Shown here: positions 1-7,801 of the stretch, piece after piece | Layout: each line of letters begins with the position of its first letter | How positions within the stretch are numbered: position 1 is the stretch's first letter | NCBI GenBank assembly: GCA_946615875.1 | Contig: CAMOIK010000078.1 | Span: forward strand, 1 to 10,046 | Direction of reading: 5' to 3' | Source of the DNA: an uncultured Verrucomicrobiota bacterium | GTDB lineage: Bacteria; Verrucomicrobiota; Kiritimatiellia; RFP12; UBA1067 | Length of the DNA stretch: 10,046 nt | The notes under the pieces: generated by a model | What the model saw: the letters and a program-made list of their open reading frames with translations, nothing else | What the model was told of the DNA's origin: nothing | Databases searched by the model: none | Position numbers and translations under genes: made by a program

Positions 1-2
1 TC

Positions 3-1046
3 GATTTCGAGATCGGCGAGGCGACGAACAAGGTGACGTCGCTTACGCTTTCCGGTGCGCTCGCCGGCTACTCCTACGGCGTGAACGACGCCTATACCGA
101 CGCAAACGGCAACCTGCGCGTGTGGCTGCCCGCGACGGCCGGGGCGGCGTTCATCGCCAAGGTTGTGATGCAAAGTGGCGAAACGTACTATTTCGCGTTC
201 GACATCGACGACAAGGGCAAGGTGACGACGCGCGGCTACATGGTGGCCAACAACGAAGTCGTGCCCAGCGACAAGGACTACTCCGGCAACGGCTGGACCT
301 ACACGCACTCCACCAGCAACCTGACCCTGACATCCGCGAGCGCCAGCGTCCATGGCTGTTCAACCAACGGCGAATACCGCATCGTGGTGCCTGCGACCAG
401 CGACACCTCCGAGCTGGAGTTCAAGAAGCTCACGCTGGTCACGCTGAAGAAAGGCGGCGCCACGGACGACTGCTCCGCCGTGGAGCTGCGGCGCGACGTG
501 ACGCTGACCCTGGTCGACGAGAACGTCGTCGGCGCGAAAGGGCAGTATTGCGCCGGGGTCGAAGTGGATGCGAGCGCCACGCTTGCCGTCAAGGGCGATG
601 GTTCGCTGGCGGCGACTGGCGGAAAGAACGCGGCGGGCATCGGTTCGCGGCTCGGCAATACGACGCCCGGCAAAATCAGGATCGAGGCAGGCGTCGTCGT
701 GGCGCAGGGCGGCGAGAAGGCGGCTGGCATCGGCGGCGCCGCGTCCTCCAAGCTGGACAAGTTGGACAACATAGTGGTCGCCGGCGGCCGCGTCAAGGCG
801 ACGGGCGGGAAGAGCGCGGCGGGCATCGGCGCAGGCTACGGCAACAATGTCACGCTGGCGCCTGGCGCCGTGCGCATCGCCGGCGGCACGGTGGCGGCGC
901 ATGGTGACGACACGCCGAGGGCGCCGGGCGGGATGAGCGGCTCCGGCAGCTGGTCGGACCTCGTGCACAGCGCCGGCAACACGCTTACGGTGACGGGGCC
1001 GGGCGAGCTGGACGATTTCGTGGTGACCGGCGGCAGCGTGGTGGCC
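3..1046 (+). repeat. Giant protein unit A (partial): linker, adaptor and short rung array
   Basis: The partial linker has its 'RVWLP' strand with Trp at codon 123. It is followed by 'GNGWTYTHSTSNLTLTS' and an adaptor ending 'KGDGSLAATGG'. The rung array begins at 618 with three GIG rungs (to about 908). A Ser/Gly-rich insertion of about 30 residues follows (about 909-1000), and the unit closes with 'VVTGGSVVAG'. The first rung carries 'VVVAQGG', a feature shared with units C and E. Confidence 0.75.
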
Positions 1047-4000
1047 GGCAACCGCAAGGTGTCGCCGCGCCCGGTGAACGCCGCCACGAACGTGCTCTAC
1101 TGCGTGCTGTTCTCCAATCTCACGGCGAACGCGAGCGTCAGCATCAAGAATTCCTACGGCGGCATCCCGGAGGACTATTCGCTTGACGGCATTTTCACCG
1201 ACGACACCGGCTGCGTCTGCCTGTGGTTGGCGCCGACGAACCGCACCCGCGTCATCGCCTTGAACGGAAAATACTTCGCGACGCCATATCCGTACACGAA
1301 CTCCGTTCCGCGCAGAGTGTACGAAGCGGACGTGTTCTTCGACGGCGCAAACGGAAGCGACACGCCGCCGGACCAGATCGACATCGACGGCGAAACGCGC
1401 TACTTGCTCACGATACCGTATCCACTTGCAAACACCGCCGTGACGTTGGCAGGGCTTGGCGTCCCTAGCGTCTCCGACGGACAGACGACGGATGCAAGCG
1501 GGAGGATATTCGTTTACGTGCCGGACGGCGACTATTCGTTCACGACCGGGCCTTACCATTACATCGCAACGGTCGCCGGCGCCCCGGCGACGGCGCAATG
1601 CCTGACAGGCGTCTATGTGGACGGCGTGGAGGCCGGGACGTTCGCCGGTTCCAGCTGGCGCTACGGCGCCGAGAGCAACGTCCTCGATGTCACGGGCGCC
1701 GTGACGATATCGGGCACGAACACAGTGGGCGGCGTGGCGGTCAAACTCATGGACGGCGCGGCGGCTACGTTCTCGAATCTCGCGCTGGCCGCGTCTGCGG
1801 AATACGCCGCAGCCGTGCGAGTGGCGGACGGAGCTTCCGCCGCAATCTCGCTTTCCGGCGAAAACTCCGTCACCTCGGGCGGCAAGGCGTCCGGCGTGCA
1901 GGTTGCGAAAGCGGCGACGCTGACGATTTCCGGCGACGGTTCGCTTTCGGCGACAGGCGGCGCATACGGCGGCGCCGGCATCGGATGCGCATACGGCCGT
2001 GCCGGCGGCAAAGTGAAGATAACCGGCGGCTCTGTGACGGCCACGGGCGGCGAATACGGCGCGGGCATCGGCGGCGCCCGTTTTGGCAACGGCAACACCG
2101 TCGAAATCTCCGGCGGCCACGTCACGGCCACGGGCGGCCACTTCGCCGCCGGCATCGGTTCCGGCGACCAGGTGTCCCAGAACACGGCGACATCCGACAA
2201 AGTCGTCGTGTCCGGCGGCATCGTGCGCGCGGCGGGCGGCGCGAAAGCCGCCGCGATCGGTTGCAGCGACTACGGTTCGTGCGGCTCGATCGAAATCTCC
2301 GGCGGCACGGTTCTGCCTTGCGGCGGCGGCGTTCTCCGCATCGGTTCGGGCGAAACCAGCTACTCCTCCGCCGCATCCGTGAAAATCACGGGGGGATCCG
2401 TCGCCACGTCACGCGACATTGTAAATCCCTCGCCGGAGAACGCATCCGGCGAAAGCGTATATTGCGTGAAGTTGAGTGGATTCGATCCGGAAAGCGCCGC
2501 CCAAATCGAGTTGATGTCCGTATTTGCCGGGTACGGGATGAACGACGTCTGCGCAGACGCCTCGGGCAACGTGTATCTCTGGCTGCCGGAGGGCAACGGT
2601 TTCGCAAAGATAAGAAGCGATTTCTACCGCGTCTCCGTCGGCTATTCGGGGGCGACGGTCGTGCCGTGGAATCCCACGCTTGCCGTGAACGGAACGGACG
2701 TGACGGCGCTTTCCGGCGAAGGCTGGACGCTCGACACGGGGACGATGGCGGTGCGTCTTTCCGGCGCAGGGCCGTTCGAGCTGTCTGGCGACGGCGACGG
2801 CATCGGCGTGTCGGCGGACAATTCCTGCGAAGTCGTTTTAGGCGGAGCGACGCTTGACACGAACATCGGCGGCATGGCGGCGCTGGCCATTGCGGACGGC
2901 AAGACGGTGCGCGTAGTGCTGTCCGGCGAGAACAGGCTTTCCGGAGGCAGCGACAGCGCCGGGCTTGAAGTTCCCGAAAGCGCGTCGCTCGTTATCGGCG
3001 GCGGCGGGAAGCTTGTGGCGAAAGGCGGCGACGGCGGCGCCGGCATCGGCGGAGGACGGTACGGTTCAAGCGGCGCGATCACCGTCGAAACAGGCGTTGT
3101 CGAGGCGCAGGGCGGATTCCGCGGCGCCGGCATCGGCGGCGGCGAAGGCGAAGAGTCCGGCGGTGGAACCGGGACGGTGACAATCGACGGCGGGTGCGTA
3201 ACGGCGACCGGCGGATACCTCGGCGCCGGAATCGGCGGCGGCTATTTCGGCATGGGCAAGGTGACGATATCGGGCGGCGAAGTGACTGCGACGGGCGGGG
3301 AGAACGGCTCCGGCGTCGGCAGCGGCAGCGGAAGCATCTCGCAGGCCATTTCCGCAGGCTGGGTGCGCATCACCGGCGGCATCGTGGTGGCGCAGGGCAG
3401 GAAGTACGGATTCGGCATCGGCGGCGGACAATACACGAAGGATGTTTCCGTCGAGATTTCCGGCGGGACGGTGTCGGCGTCCGGCGTCGAGGTGAAGGCG
3501 ATAGGCTGCGCGAGAAGCGGCAATCCGTCCGGCACCGTCCTCTTCACCGGCGGCTCCATCGCAGTGGCGTCGGGCGATGTCGCGCCCGCCGCGTCAAACG
3601 CGACGGAACGCGTCTGGCGCGTGACGATGGACGGTTTCGCGCCCGGTGCCAAAGTTTCCGTCACCCGCGACGGCTACGGCACGTCCGGCATCTACGCCGA
3701 CGGCGACGGCAAAGTCCATCTCTGGCTTCCCAACGGCGAACAATGCTTCTTTGTAGATGGGGAGCCGTTCCGCGCGATCGTCTCGGACGCGGACGCCAAT
3801 GCGGCTCCGTGGAGCACGGGATTTTTCGTCAATGGCATCGATGCCGCATATCTCGGCGGCGACGGATGGAACTACGCCGCGCACACGCTGACGCTCTCCG
3901 GGGCCGGGCCGTTCACGCTTTCCGGCACGCTTTCAGGAGCGGCCGTCGATGTGACGGCCAGCTGTTCCGTCGTGCTTTCCAACGCCGTCGTCAAATCCAA

Positions 4001-6560
4001 GGGCTCAGGGACGGGCAAGGCCGCCATCGGCATCGGCTCCGGCGCCGTCGTCGAAATGACGCTGGCCGGCGACAATTCCGTCACGGCGGGCGAATACTAC
4101 GGTGCGGGAATCGCCGTTCCCTCCGGCGCCGAATTGCGGATTGGCGGCGAAGGTTCGCTCGCCGCCACCGGCGCGGACTATGCCGCCGGCATAGGAGGAA
4201 ACTACAGACAGGGAGTCGGGACTGTCGCGATCTGCGGCGGAACGGTCGCGGCGGTTGGCGGAAACCAAGCCGCCGGCATAGGCAGCGGAAGCGAAGGAAG
4301 CGGAGGCGCTGTCGCGATCTGCGGCGGCACGGTCATGGCGACGGGAGGACTTACCGGCGGATGCGGCATTGGCGGCGGATGGGAGAGCGGCGGCATGACG
4401 GTGACTATTTCCGGCGGCGACGTGACGGCGACGGTCAAAAGTTCGTTCGCCCCCGGAATCGGAGCCGGCGATCGAGGCTCCATGACGCCCGCAACGCATG
4501 ACACGGTGGTCGTTTCCGGCGGCAGGGTCCGCGTCACGGGCGGATCGAATGCGGCGGACATCGGGAACAGTGACGGAGGAATATGCGGTGCGATTACGAT
4601 TGTAGGCGGCACCGTCCTCAGGACGAACGGAGGCGATCTGCGCATCGGCGGCGTCAAGACGGAGCGTCCTGCGGAATCCGTTGCGATAACCGGCGGTTCC
4701 GTCGCATCCGCCACGGGAAGCATGCTCCCGGCCGCGACGAATGCCGTCGGCGTCGTCGTCCACCGCGTGACGGTAGAGGGCTTCGAAGCGAACGCGGCGG
4801 TCGAGGGACTCGCGAGGCTTGACGGCTACGGCATGTCCGGCGTCCGTGCCGACGGCGCCGGAAAGGTCTATCTCTGGCTCCCGGACGGACGGCACGCCTT
4901 CGTCATCGGCGGACGGCCGATGCTCGCAACCGTATCCGGCGCCGACACCGTAGCCAGCTTATTGCCGATGTCCGGCGTGAGCGTAAACGGAACGGACATC
5001 GCATTCATCTCCGGCGACGGCTGGAGCTACGATTACGAAGGCACGCTGACGCTCTCCGGCCCCGGGCCGTTCACGCTCTCCGGCAGCACGAACTCGCTTG
5101 GCGTCAAAGCGACGGCGGACTGCGACGTGACCCTGGACGGCTTTTCGACTACGGCGAAAGGAGCGGCGTTCAAAGTGACGGCGGGTGCGTCCGCCGCGAT
5201 TACGCTTTCCGGCGCAAACGCGCTTGCAAGCGGCAGCGACAGCGCCGGGCTGCAGGTCGAAGGCGGCGCGGCGGTGACGCTTCGCGGCACGGGCTCGCTT
5301 TCGGCGACCGGTGGCTCTTGGGGGGCGGGCATCGGCGGCGGCGTATACGGCAGCGTCGGCGCCATAGCCATCGAAGGCGGCGAGATTACGGCGCAAGGCG
5401 GCTCTTCAAGCGCGGGCATCGGCGGCGGCTACAAAGGTTCTGGCGGGACGATCACGATTTCCGGCGGCACGGTGACGGCGACGGGCGTGAATTACGGCGC
5501 GGGCATCGGCGGAGGCTACGAGGGTGCCGGCGGGACGATCGCGATTTCCGGCGGCACTGTGACGGCGACGGGCGGCTCTGGATGGGGCAAGGGCGGCGCA
5601 GGCATCGGCGGAGGTTACATCGGCTTCGGCGGAAGCATCACTATTTCCGGCGGCACTGTGACGGCGACGGGCGGCACGGACGGTGCAGGCATCGGTGGCG
5701 GCAAGACGGGCGAATCCGGCGTGATCCTGATTTCCGGCGGAATCGTAAGGGCCGCGAGCGGCGGCGGCGCCGATATCGGCGACGGCGACAATCCCAGCCG
5801 CTACGGCAATACGATTTCGGTTTCAATCACTGGCGGCACGGTCATCCCGGCGCACGGCGCGTCCGGCTACGCCATCGGACATGCGTCGGGCGGTGCGTCG
5901 TACCCGCCGAAAGTCACCATCTCGGGCGGCTCTGTCGCAGCGGCCGCGGCAACGGTCAAACCCGCACCGGTGGACCCGGCCAATGCCGCAGTATTCCGCG
6001 TCGAGGTCGATGTCGGCGCCGCAAATCGCAAGGTGCAATTCGCGGGGCTGGAGAACTACGGCACCGACGACATCTGGTCCGACGAAACCGGCAAGGTGTA
6101 TCTGTGGCTGCCGGCGGGGGCGGGCACGCCCACGCCCATCCTGCTGGCGGCGCGCGCGGGCAGGACGCTCGGCGCCGCCGGAGATGCGACGTATCGCTTC
6201 CTGGCGAACGGCCGCCGCGTGACGGCCGTCGTCGCCGACGACGGCGGGACGGAGACGGCGAGCGAGCGGCTGCCCGCCGAGGCGTTCACGGTCAATTCGT
6301 TCGCCGTGGATGGCGGCGTGCTGGAGGTCAACGTGTCGGCGAGCCCGGATACGTGGCTGTCGGGTTTCGTGGAGAACGTCGTCATCCGCTCGGCGGCGAC
6401 GCTCCCAGTCCCCGATACGGACGAGGCGGTCGTGGATTTGACCGGCGCGGAGGTGCGTTTGGAGGAAGACGGCAGCGTCACGTACGTCGTGGAACTGCCG
6501 ACGGCGCAGGACGGCGGCTATGGCGCACGGCGGTTCTTCACGTTCGGGGAGCGGAAATAG
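3..6560 (+). CDS. Giant glycine-rich beta-helix repeat surface protein (5'-truncated)
   Basis: The frame is open from the left edge, so the true start lies upstream. The GTG at 33 is only an internal valine. The visible part is 2185 residues ending in TAG at 6558. It consists of five large units and a C-terminal cap. Each unit has a linker ending in a 'GxVYLWLPxG' strand, an adaptor of the type 'VNGTD...SGDGWxY...LTLSGxGPFTLSG' followed by 'LSGENxL...SGxGSLxATGG', and an array of rungs like 'GAGIGGGxxGxxGxxxISGGTVTATGG'. About 27 rungs are recognisable. Gly-rich turns with regular beta strands are typical of right-handed parallel beta-helices of secreted or cell-surface proteins in gut bacteria. 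Function is unknown; adhesion or glycan binding is only a guess. No catalytic motif, transmembrane helix, LPxTG motif or obvious autotransporter barrel is visible in the C-terminal part. The signal peptide would be upstream of the window. Confidence 0.9.
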   Translation, partial: DFEIGEATNKVTSLTLSGALAGYSYGVNDAYTDANGNLRVWLPATAGAAFIAKVVMQSGETYYFAFDIDDKGKVTTRGYMVANNEVVPSDKDYSGNGWTYTHSTSNLTLTSASASVHGCSTNGEYRIVVPATSDTSELEFKKLTLVTLKKGGATDDCSAVELRRDVTLTLVDENVVGAKGQYCAGVEVDASATLAVKGDGSLAATGGKNAAGIGSRLGNTTPGKIRIEAGVVVAQGGEKAAGIGGAASSKLDKLDNIVVAGGRVKATGGKSAAGIGAGYGNNVTLAPGAVRIAGGTVAAHGDDTPRAPGGMSGSGSWSDLVHSAGNTLTVTGPGELDDFVVTGGSVVAGNRKVSPRPVNAATNVLYCVLFSNLTANASVSIKNSYGGIPEDYSLDGIFTDDTGCVCLWLAPTNRTRVIALNGKYFATPYPYTNSVPRRVYEADVFFDGANGSDTPPDQIDIDGETRYLLTIPYPLANTAVTLAGLGVPSVSDGQTTDASGRIFVYVPDGDYSFTTGPYHYIATVAGAPATAQCLTGVYVDGVEAGTFAGSSWRYGAESNVLDVTGAVTISGTNTVGGVAVKLMDGAAATFSNLALAASAEYAAAVRVADGASAAISLSGENSVTSGGKASGVQVAKAATLTISGDGSLSATGGAYGGAGIGCAYGRAGGKVKITGGSVTATGGEYGAGIGGARFGNGNTVEISGGHVTATGGHFAAGIGSGDQVSQNTATSDKVVVSGGIVRAAGGAKAAAIGCSDYGSCGSIEISGGTVLPCGGGVLRIGSGETSYSSAASVKITGGSVATSRDIVNPSPENASGESVYCVKLSGFDPESAAQIELMSVFAGYGMNDVCADASGNVYLWLPEGNGFAKIRSDFYRVSVGYSGATVVPWNPTLAVNGTDVTALSGEGWTLDTGTMAVRLSGAGPFELSGDGDGIGVSADNSCEVVLGGATLDTNIGGMAALAIADGKTVRVVLSGENRLSGGSDSAGLEVPESASLVIGGGGKLVAKGGDGGAGIGGGRYGSSGAITVETGVVEAQGGFRGAGIGGGEGEESGGGTGTVTIDGGCVTATGGYLGAGIGGGYFGMGKVTISGGEVTATGGENGSGVGSGSGSISQAISAGWVRITGGIVVAQGRKYGFGIGGGQYTKDVSVEISGGTVSASGVEVKAIGCARSGNPSGTVLFTGGSIAVASGDVAPAASNATERVWRVTMDGFAPGAKVSVTRDGYGTSGIYADGDGKVHLWLPNGEQCFFVDGEPFRAIVSDADANAAPWSTGFFVNGIDAAYLGGDGWNYAAHTLTLSGAGPFTLSGTLSGAAVDVTASCSVVLSNAVVKSKGSGTGKAAIGIGSGAVVEMTLAGDNSVTAGEYYGAGIAVPSGAELRIGGEGSLAATGADYAAGIGGNYRQGVGTVAICGGTVAAVGGNQAAGIGSGSEGSGGAVAICGGTVMATGGLTGGCGIGGGWESGGMTVTISGGDVTATVKSSFAPGIGAGDRGSMTPATHDTVVVSGGRVRVTGGSNAADIGNSDGGICGAITIVGGTVLRTNGGDLRIGGVKTERPAESVAITGGSVASATGSMLPAATNAVGVVVHRVTVEGFEANAAVEGLARLDGYGMSGVRADGAGKVYLWLPDGRHAFVIGGRPMLATVSGADTVASLLPMSGVSVNGTDIAFISGDGWSYDYEGTLTLSGPGPFTLSGSTNSLGVKATADCDVTLDGFSTTAKGAAFKVTAGASAAITLSGANALASGSDSAGLQVEGGAAVTLRGTGSLSATGGSWGAGIGGGVYGSVGAIAIEGGEITAQGGSSSAGIGGGYKGSGGTITISGGTVTATGVNYGAGIGGGYEGAGGTIAISGGTVTATGGSGWGKGGAGIGGGYIGFGGSITISGGTVTATGGTDGAGIGGGKTGESGVILISGGIVRAASGGGADIGDGDNPSRYGNTISVSITGGTVIPAHGASGYAIGHASGGASYPPKVTISGGSVAAAAATVKPAPVDPANAAVFRVEVDVGAANRKVQFAGLENYGTDDIWSDETGKVYLWLPAGAGTPTPILLAARAGRTLGAAGDATYRFLANGRRVTAVVADDGGTETASERLPAEAFTVNSFAVDGGVLEVNVSASPDTWLSGFVENVVIRSAATLPVPDTDEAVVDLTGAEVRLEEDGSVTYVVELPTAQDGGYGARRFFTFGERK
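1047..2405 (+). repeat. Giant protein unit B: doubled linker plus rung array
   Basis: This is the longest complete unit. Its linker appears twice: 'GCVCLWLAP' (Trp codon 1224), then 'TTDASGRIFVYVPDGDYSF' near 1490-1550. The adaptor includes 'LSGENSVTSGG', and the rung array (1956-2405) has five rungs, the last two degenerate (AIG, RIG). The late rungs ('DKVVVSGGIVR', 'GGTVLPCGGGVLRIGSG', 'KITGGSVA') closely match those of unit D. Confidence 0.75.
2406..3563 (+). repeat. Giant protein unit C: linker, adaptor and rung array
   Basis: The linker 'SVYCVKLSGF...GYGMNDV...GNVYLWLPEG' (Trp codon 2580) leads to the adaptor 'VNGTDVTALSGEGWTLD...LSGAGPFELSG' and 'SGGSDSAGLEVPESASLVI'. The array at 3024-3563 has six rungs, one a GVG variant and one AIG. 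The first rung carries 'GVVEAQGG', as in units A and E. A 20-nt stretch (2946-2965) recurs exactly in unit E at 5232-5251. Confidence 0.78.
3564..4706 (+). repeat. Giant protein unit D: linker, adaptor and rung array
   Basis: The linker has 'DGYGTSGIYADGDGKVHLWL' (Trp codon 3723). The adaptor is 'GDGWNY...TLTLSGAGPFTLSG' and 'LAGDNSVTAGEYYGAGIAVP'. The array at 4170-4706 has six rungs, with DIG and RIG variants at the end. Two consecutive rungs carry cysteine at the same position ('AICGGTV', Cys codons 4233 and 4320, exactly 29 residues apart). The end of the array matches unit B. Confidence 0.78.
4707..5939 (+). repeat. Giant protein unit E: linker, adaptor and longest rung array
   Basis: The linker 'DGYGMSGVRADGAGKVYLWL' (Trp codon 4875) is clearly related to that of unit D, and the adaptor is 'GDGWSYDYEGTLTLSGPGPF'. 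The array at 5310-5939 is the longest, with seven rungs, five of them canonical GIG. It contains the most uniform rungs in the protein, with near-identical DNA around 5457, 5544 and 5643, which suggests recent amplification here. Confidence 0.8.
5457..5675 (+). repeat. Near-identical direct DNA repeats encoding 'ISGGTVTATG' strands
   Basis: A 33-nt stretch at 5544-5576 recurs exactly at 5643-5675. A 31-nt copy with one mismatch (G for T in the Thr codon of 'GGT') lies at 5457-5487. The spacings are 87 and 99 nt, that is 29 and 33 codons, so the frame and the rung period are kept. The 12-nt difference is a 4-codon insertion in the loop around 'SGWGKGG'. Confidence 0.9.
5940..6557 (+). other. 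C-terminal cap region of the giant protein
   Basis: A last linker 'NYGTDDIWSDETGKVYLWLP' (Trp codon 6105) is not followed by a rung array. Instead about 145 residues of mixed, non-repetitive sequence run to the end, including 'NSFAVDGGVLEVNVSASPDT', and finish with 'GARRFFTFGERK'. It probably caps the beta-helix and may hold a sorting or anchoring signal of a type I cannot identify. A hand count of the row at 6121-6180 gives 51 of 60 G+C, well above the 53-58% of the linkers of units B and C. Confidence 0.5.
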
Positions 6561-6604
6561 CATGGCGCCGACGGAGCGGCCGCCGTGCTTTCCAGCATGA
6601 AGCA
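6561..6604. other. 44-nt intergenic spacer without clear promoter or terminator
   Basis: It contains the palindromes GGCGCC and GCGGCCGC and a weak hairpin (6584-6599, 4-nt loop), but no T-run expected of an intrinsic terminator and no recognisable -10 box. No Shine-Dalgarno sequence precedes the ATG at 6605. Past the TAG the giant gene's frame stays open for 15 codons and stops with a TGA at 6606-6608, overlapping the next start codon as ATGA. Confidence 0.5.
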
Positions 6605-7801
6605 ATGACAACACTACGACACAGCCGGGTCGCGCCGCACGTGGCGGAACTGCCGAAGAGCGGCATACGCAAGTTCTTCGACATCGTGGCGCAGTCCCGC
6701 GACATCGTATCGCTCGGCGTCGGCGAACCCGACTTCGACACGCCGTGGCACATATCCCGCGCGGCGGTGACATGCCTGGAGAACGGCGGCACCCACTACA
6801 CGTCGAACCTCGGCACGCCGGAACTGCGCCAGGCGATCTGCCGCTACCTCGCCAGGCGCTTCGGCGCGGAGTTCGCGTGGCAGAGCGAGGTGCTGGCGAC
6901 GGTGGGCGTGTCGGAAGCCATAGACCTGGCGATACGCGCGCTGTGCTCGCCCGGCGACGAGGTGCTCTACCACGAGCCGTGCTTCGTATCCTACGCCGCC
7001 ACCATACGCCTGGCCCACGCCGTGCCGGTGCCGGTGGAGACGCGCGCGGAGGAGGAGTTCCGCCTGACCGTCGCGGCGCTGGAGCGGCGCGTGACGCCGC
7101 GCACCAAGGCGCTGCTGCTGAACTTCCCGTGCAATCCCACCGGCGCCACGCTCGAGCGCGCCGACATGGCGGAGATACTCGGCTTCTGCGAGCGCCACGA
7201 CATGATCCTGCTCGCCGACGAAGTCTATTCCGAGCTGAACTACGCGGCCGCCGCGTCCGGCGACGGTGCGGAAGCCGAGAAGCTGCCGTCGTTCGCCGCG
7301 TTCCCGGAGCATCGCGACCGCGTGGTGCTGCTGAACGGCTTCTCGAAGTCGTGGGCGATGACGGGCTACCGCCTGGGCTACGCCTGCGGGCCGGAGGACA
7401 TAATCGACGCGATGATGAAGATCCACCAGTACGGCATAATGTCGGCGCCGACGCTGGCGCAGGCGGCCGGCGTGGAGGCGATGGACTTCGGGGACGCCGA
7501 CGTGGCCAGGATGCGCCGCGAATACATGAGGCGGCGCGATTTCCTGGTGGGCGCGCTCAATTCGCTGGGGCTGCGCACGATCATGCCGAAGGGGGCCTTC
7601 TACATCTTCCCGGACGTCCGTTCCACCGGGATGTCGAGCGAGGAGTTCGCGCTGACGCTGCTGAAGAAGCACGGCGTGGCGTGCGTGCCAGGCGGCGCGT
7701 TCGGTCGCTGCGGCGAGGGCTACGTGCGCATGAGCTACGCCACGAGTCTAGAAAAGATAAGGATTGCCGTTGAGCGAATCGCCGCCATGCTCCGCGCCTG
7801 A
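6605..7801 (+). CDS. PLP-dependent class I/II aminotransferase (PatA/AspB-like)
   Basis: Cytosolic fold-type I PLP enzyme that transfers amino groups between an amino acid and a 2-oxo acid; the exact substrate is not readable from the sequence. At 398 residues it has the usual family length. Landmarks are 'SGIRKFFDIVAQ' (19-30), 'SLGVGEPDFDTP' (36-47), 'HYTSNLGTPELRQAI' (64-78), 'NFPCNPTG' (173-180, Asn177), 'ADEVYSELNY' (204-213, Asp205 binding the PLP nitrogen and Tyr208), 'NGFSKSWAMTGYRLGY' (244-259, Schiff-base Lys248 and Arg256), 'KGAFYIFPDV' (329-338) and 'GYVRMSYATS' (372-381, Arg375 for the substrate carboxylate). The SGIRKF start, 'KIHQY' (272-276) and the Gly-Glu-Gly-Tyr-Val-Arg end resemble B. 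subtilis PatA as I remember it, but aspartate, aromatic or alanine aminotransferase remain possible. The ATG at 6605 was chosen because it places SGIRKF at the usual distance from the start; no ribosome-binding site precedes it. Confidence 0.93.
   Translation: MTTLRHSRVAPHVAELPKSGIRKFFDIVAQSRDIVSLGVGEPDFDTPWHISRAAVTCLENGGTHYTSNLGTPELRQAICRYLARRFGAEFAWQSEVLATVGVSEAIDLAIRALCSPGDEVLYHEPCFVSYAATIRLAHAVPVPVETRAEEEFRLTVAALERRVTPRTKALLLNFPCNPTGATLERADMAEILGFCERHDMILLADEVYSELNYAAAASGDGAEAEKLPSFAAFPEHRDRVVLLNGFSKSWAMTGYRLGYACGPEDIIDAMMKIHQYGIMSAPTLAQAAGVEAMDFGDADVARMRREYMRRRDFLVGALNSLGLRTIMPKGAFYIFPDVRSTGMSSEEFALTLLKKHGVACVPGGAFGRCGEGYVRMSYATSLEKIRIAVERIAAMLRA
7759..7763 (+). promoter_or_regulatory. 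Ribosome-binding site (AAGGA) for recD2
   Basis: AAGGA lies inside the 3' end of the aminotransferase gene, six nt before the TTG at 7770. It selects this TTG over the one at 7764, which directly abuts the AAGGA, because a 6-nt spacer is normal. The TAA at 7758 closes the helicase frame just upstream, so no earlier start is possible. Confidence 0.7.

Noticed and set aside
33..35. GTG at 33 as the start of the giant protein
   Set aside because: The frame is open from position 3 and the residues before it continue the linker strand; no ribosome-binding site is seen. The gene starts upstream of the window.
360..2141. 593-codon open frame on the - strand opposite the giant gene
   Set aside because: Ala/Arg/His-rich antisense shadow of repetitive GC-rich coding sequence. 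The + strand frame shows coherent protein repeats.
6584..6599. Possible terminator hairpin between the giant gene and the aminotransferase
   Set aside because: The stem is only about 6 bp with a wobble pair and is not followed by a T-run.
5318..6604. An open + strand frame runs continuously upstream from the aminotransferase for about 430 codons
   Set aside because: This part is Arg/His-rich, has no domain features and lies in another frame of the repeat gene. The aminotransferase homology begins just after ATG 6605.
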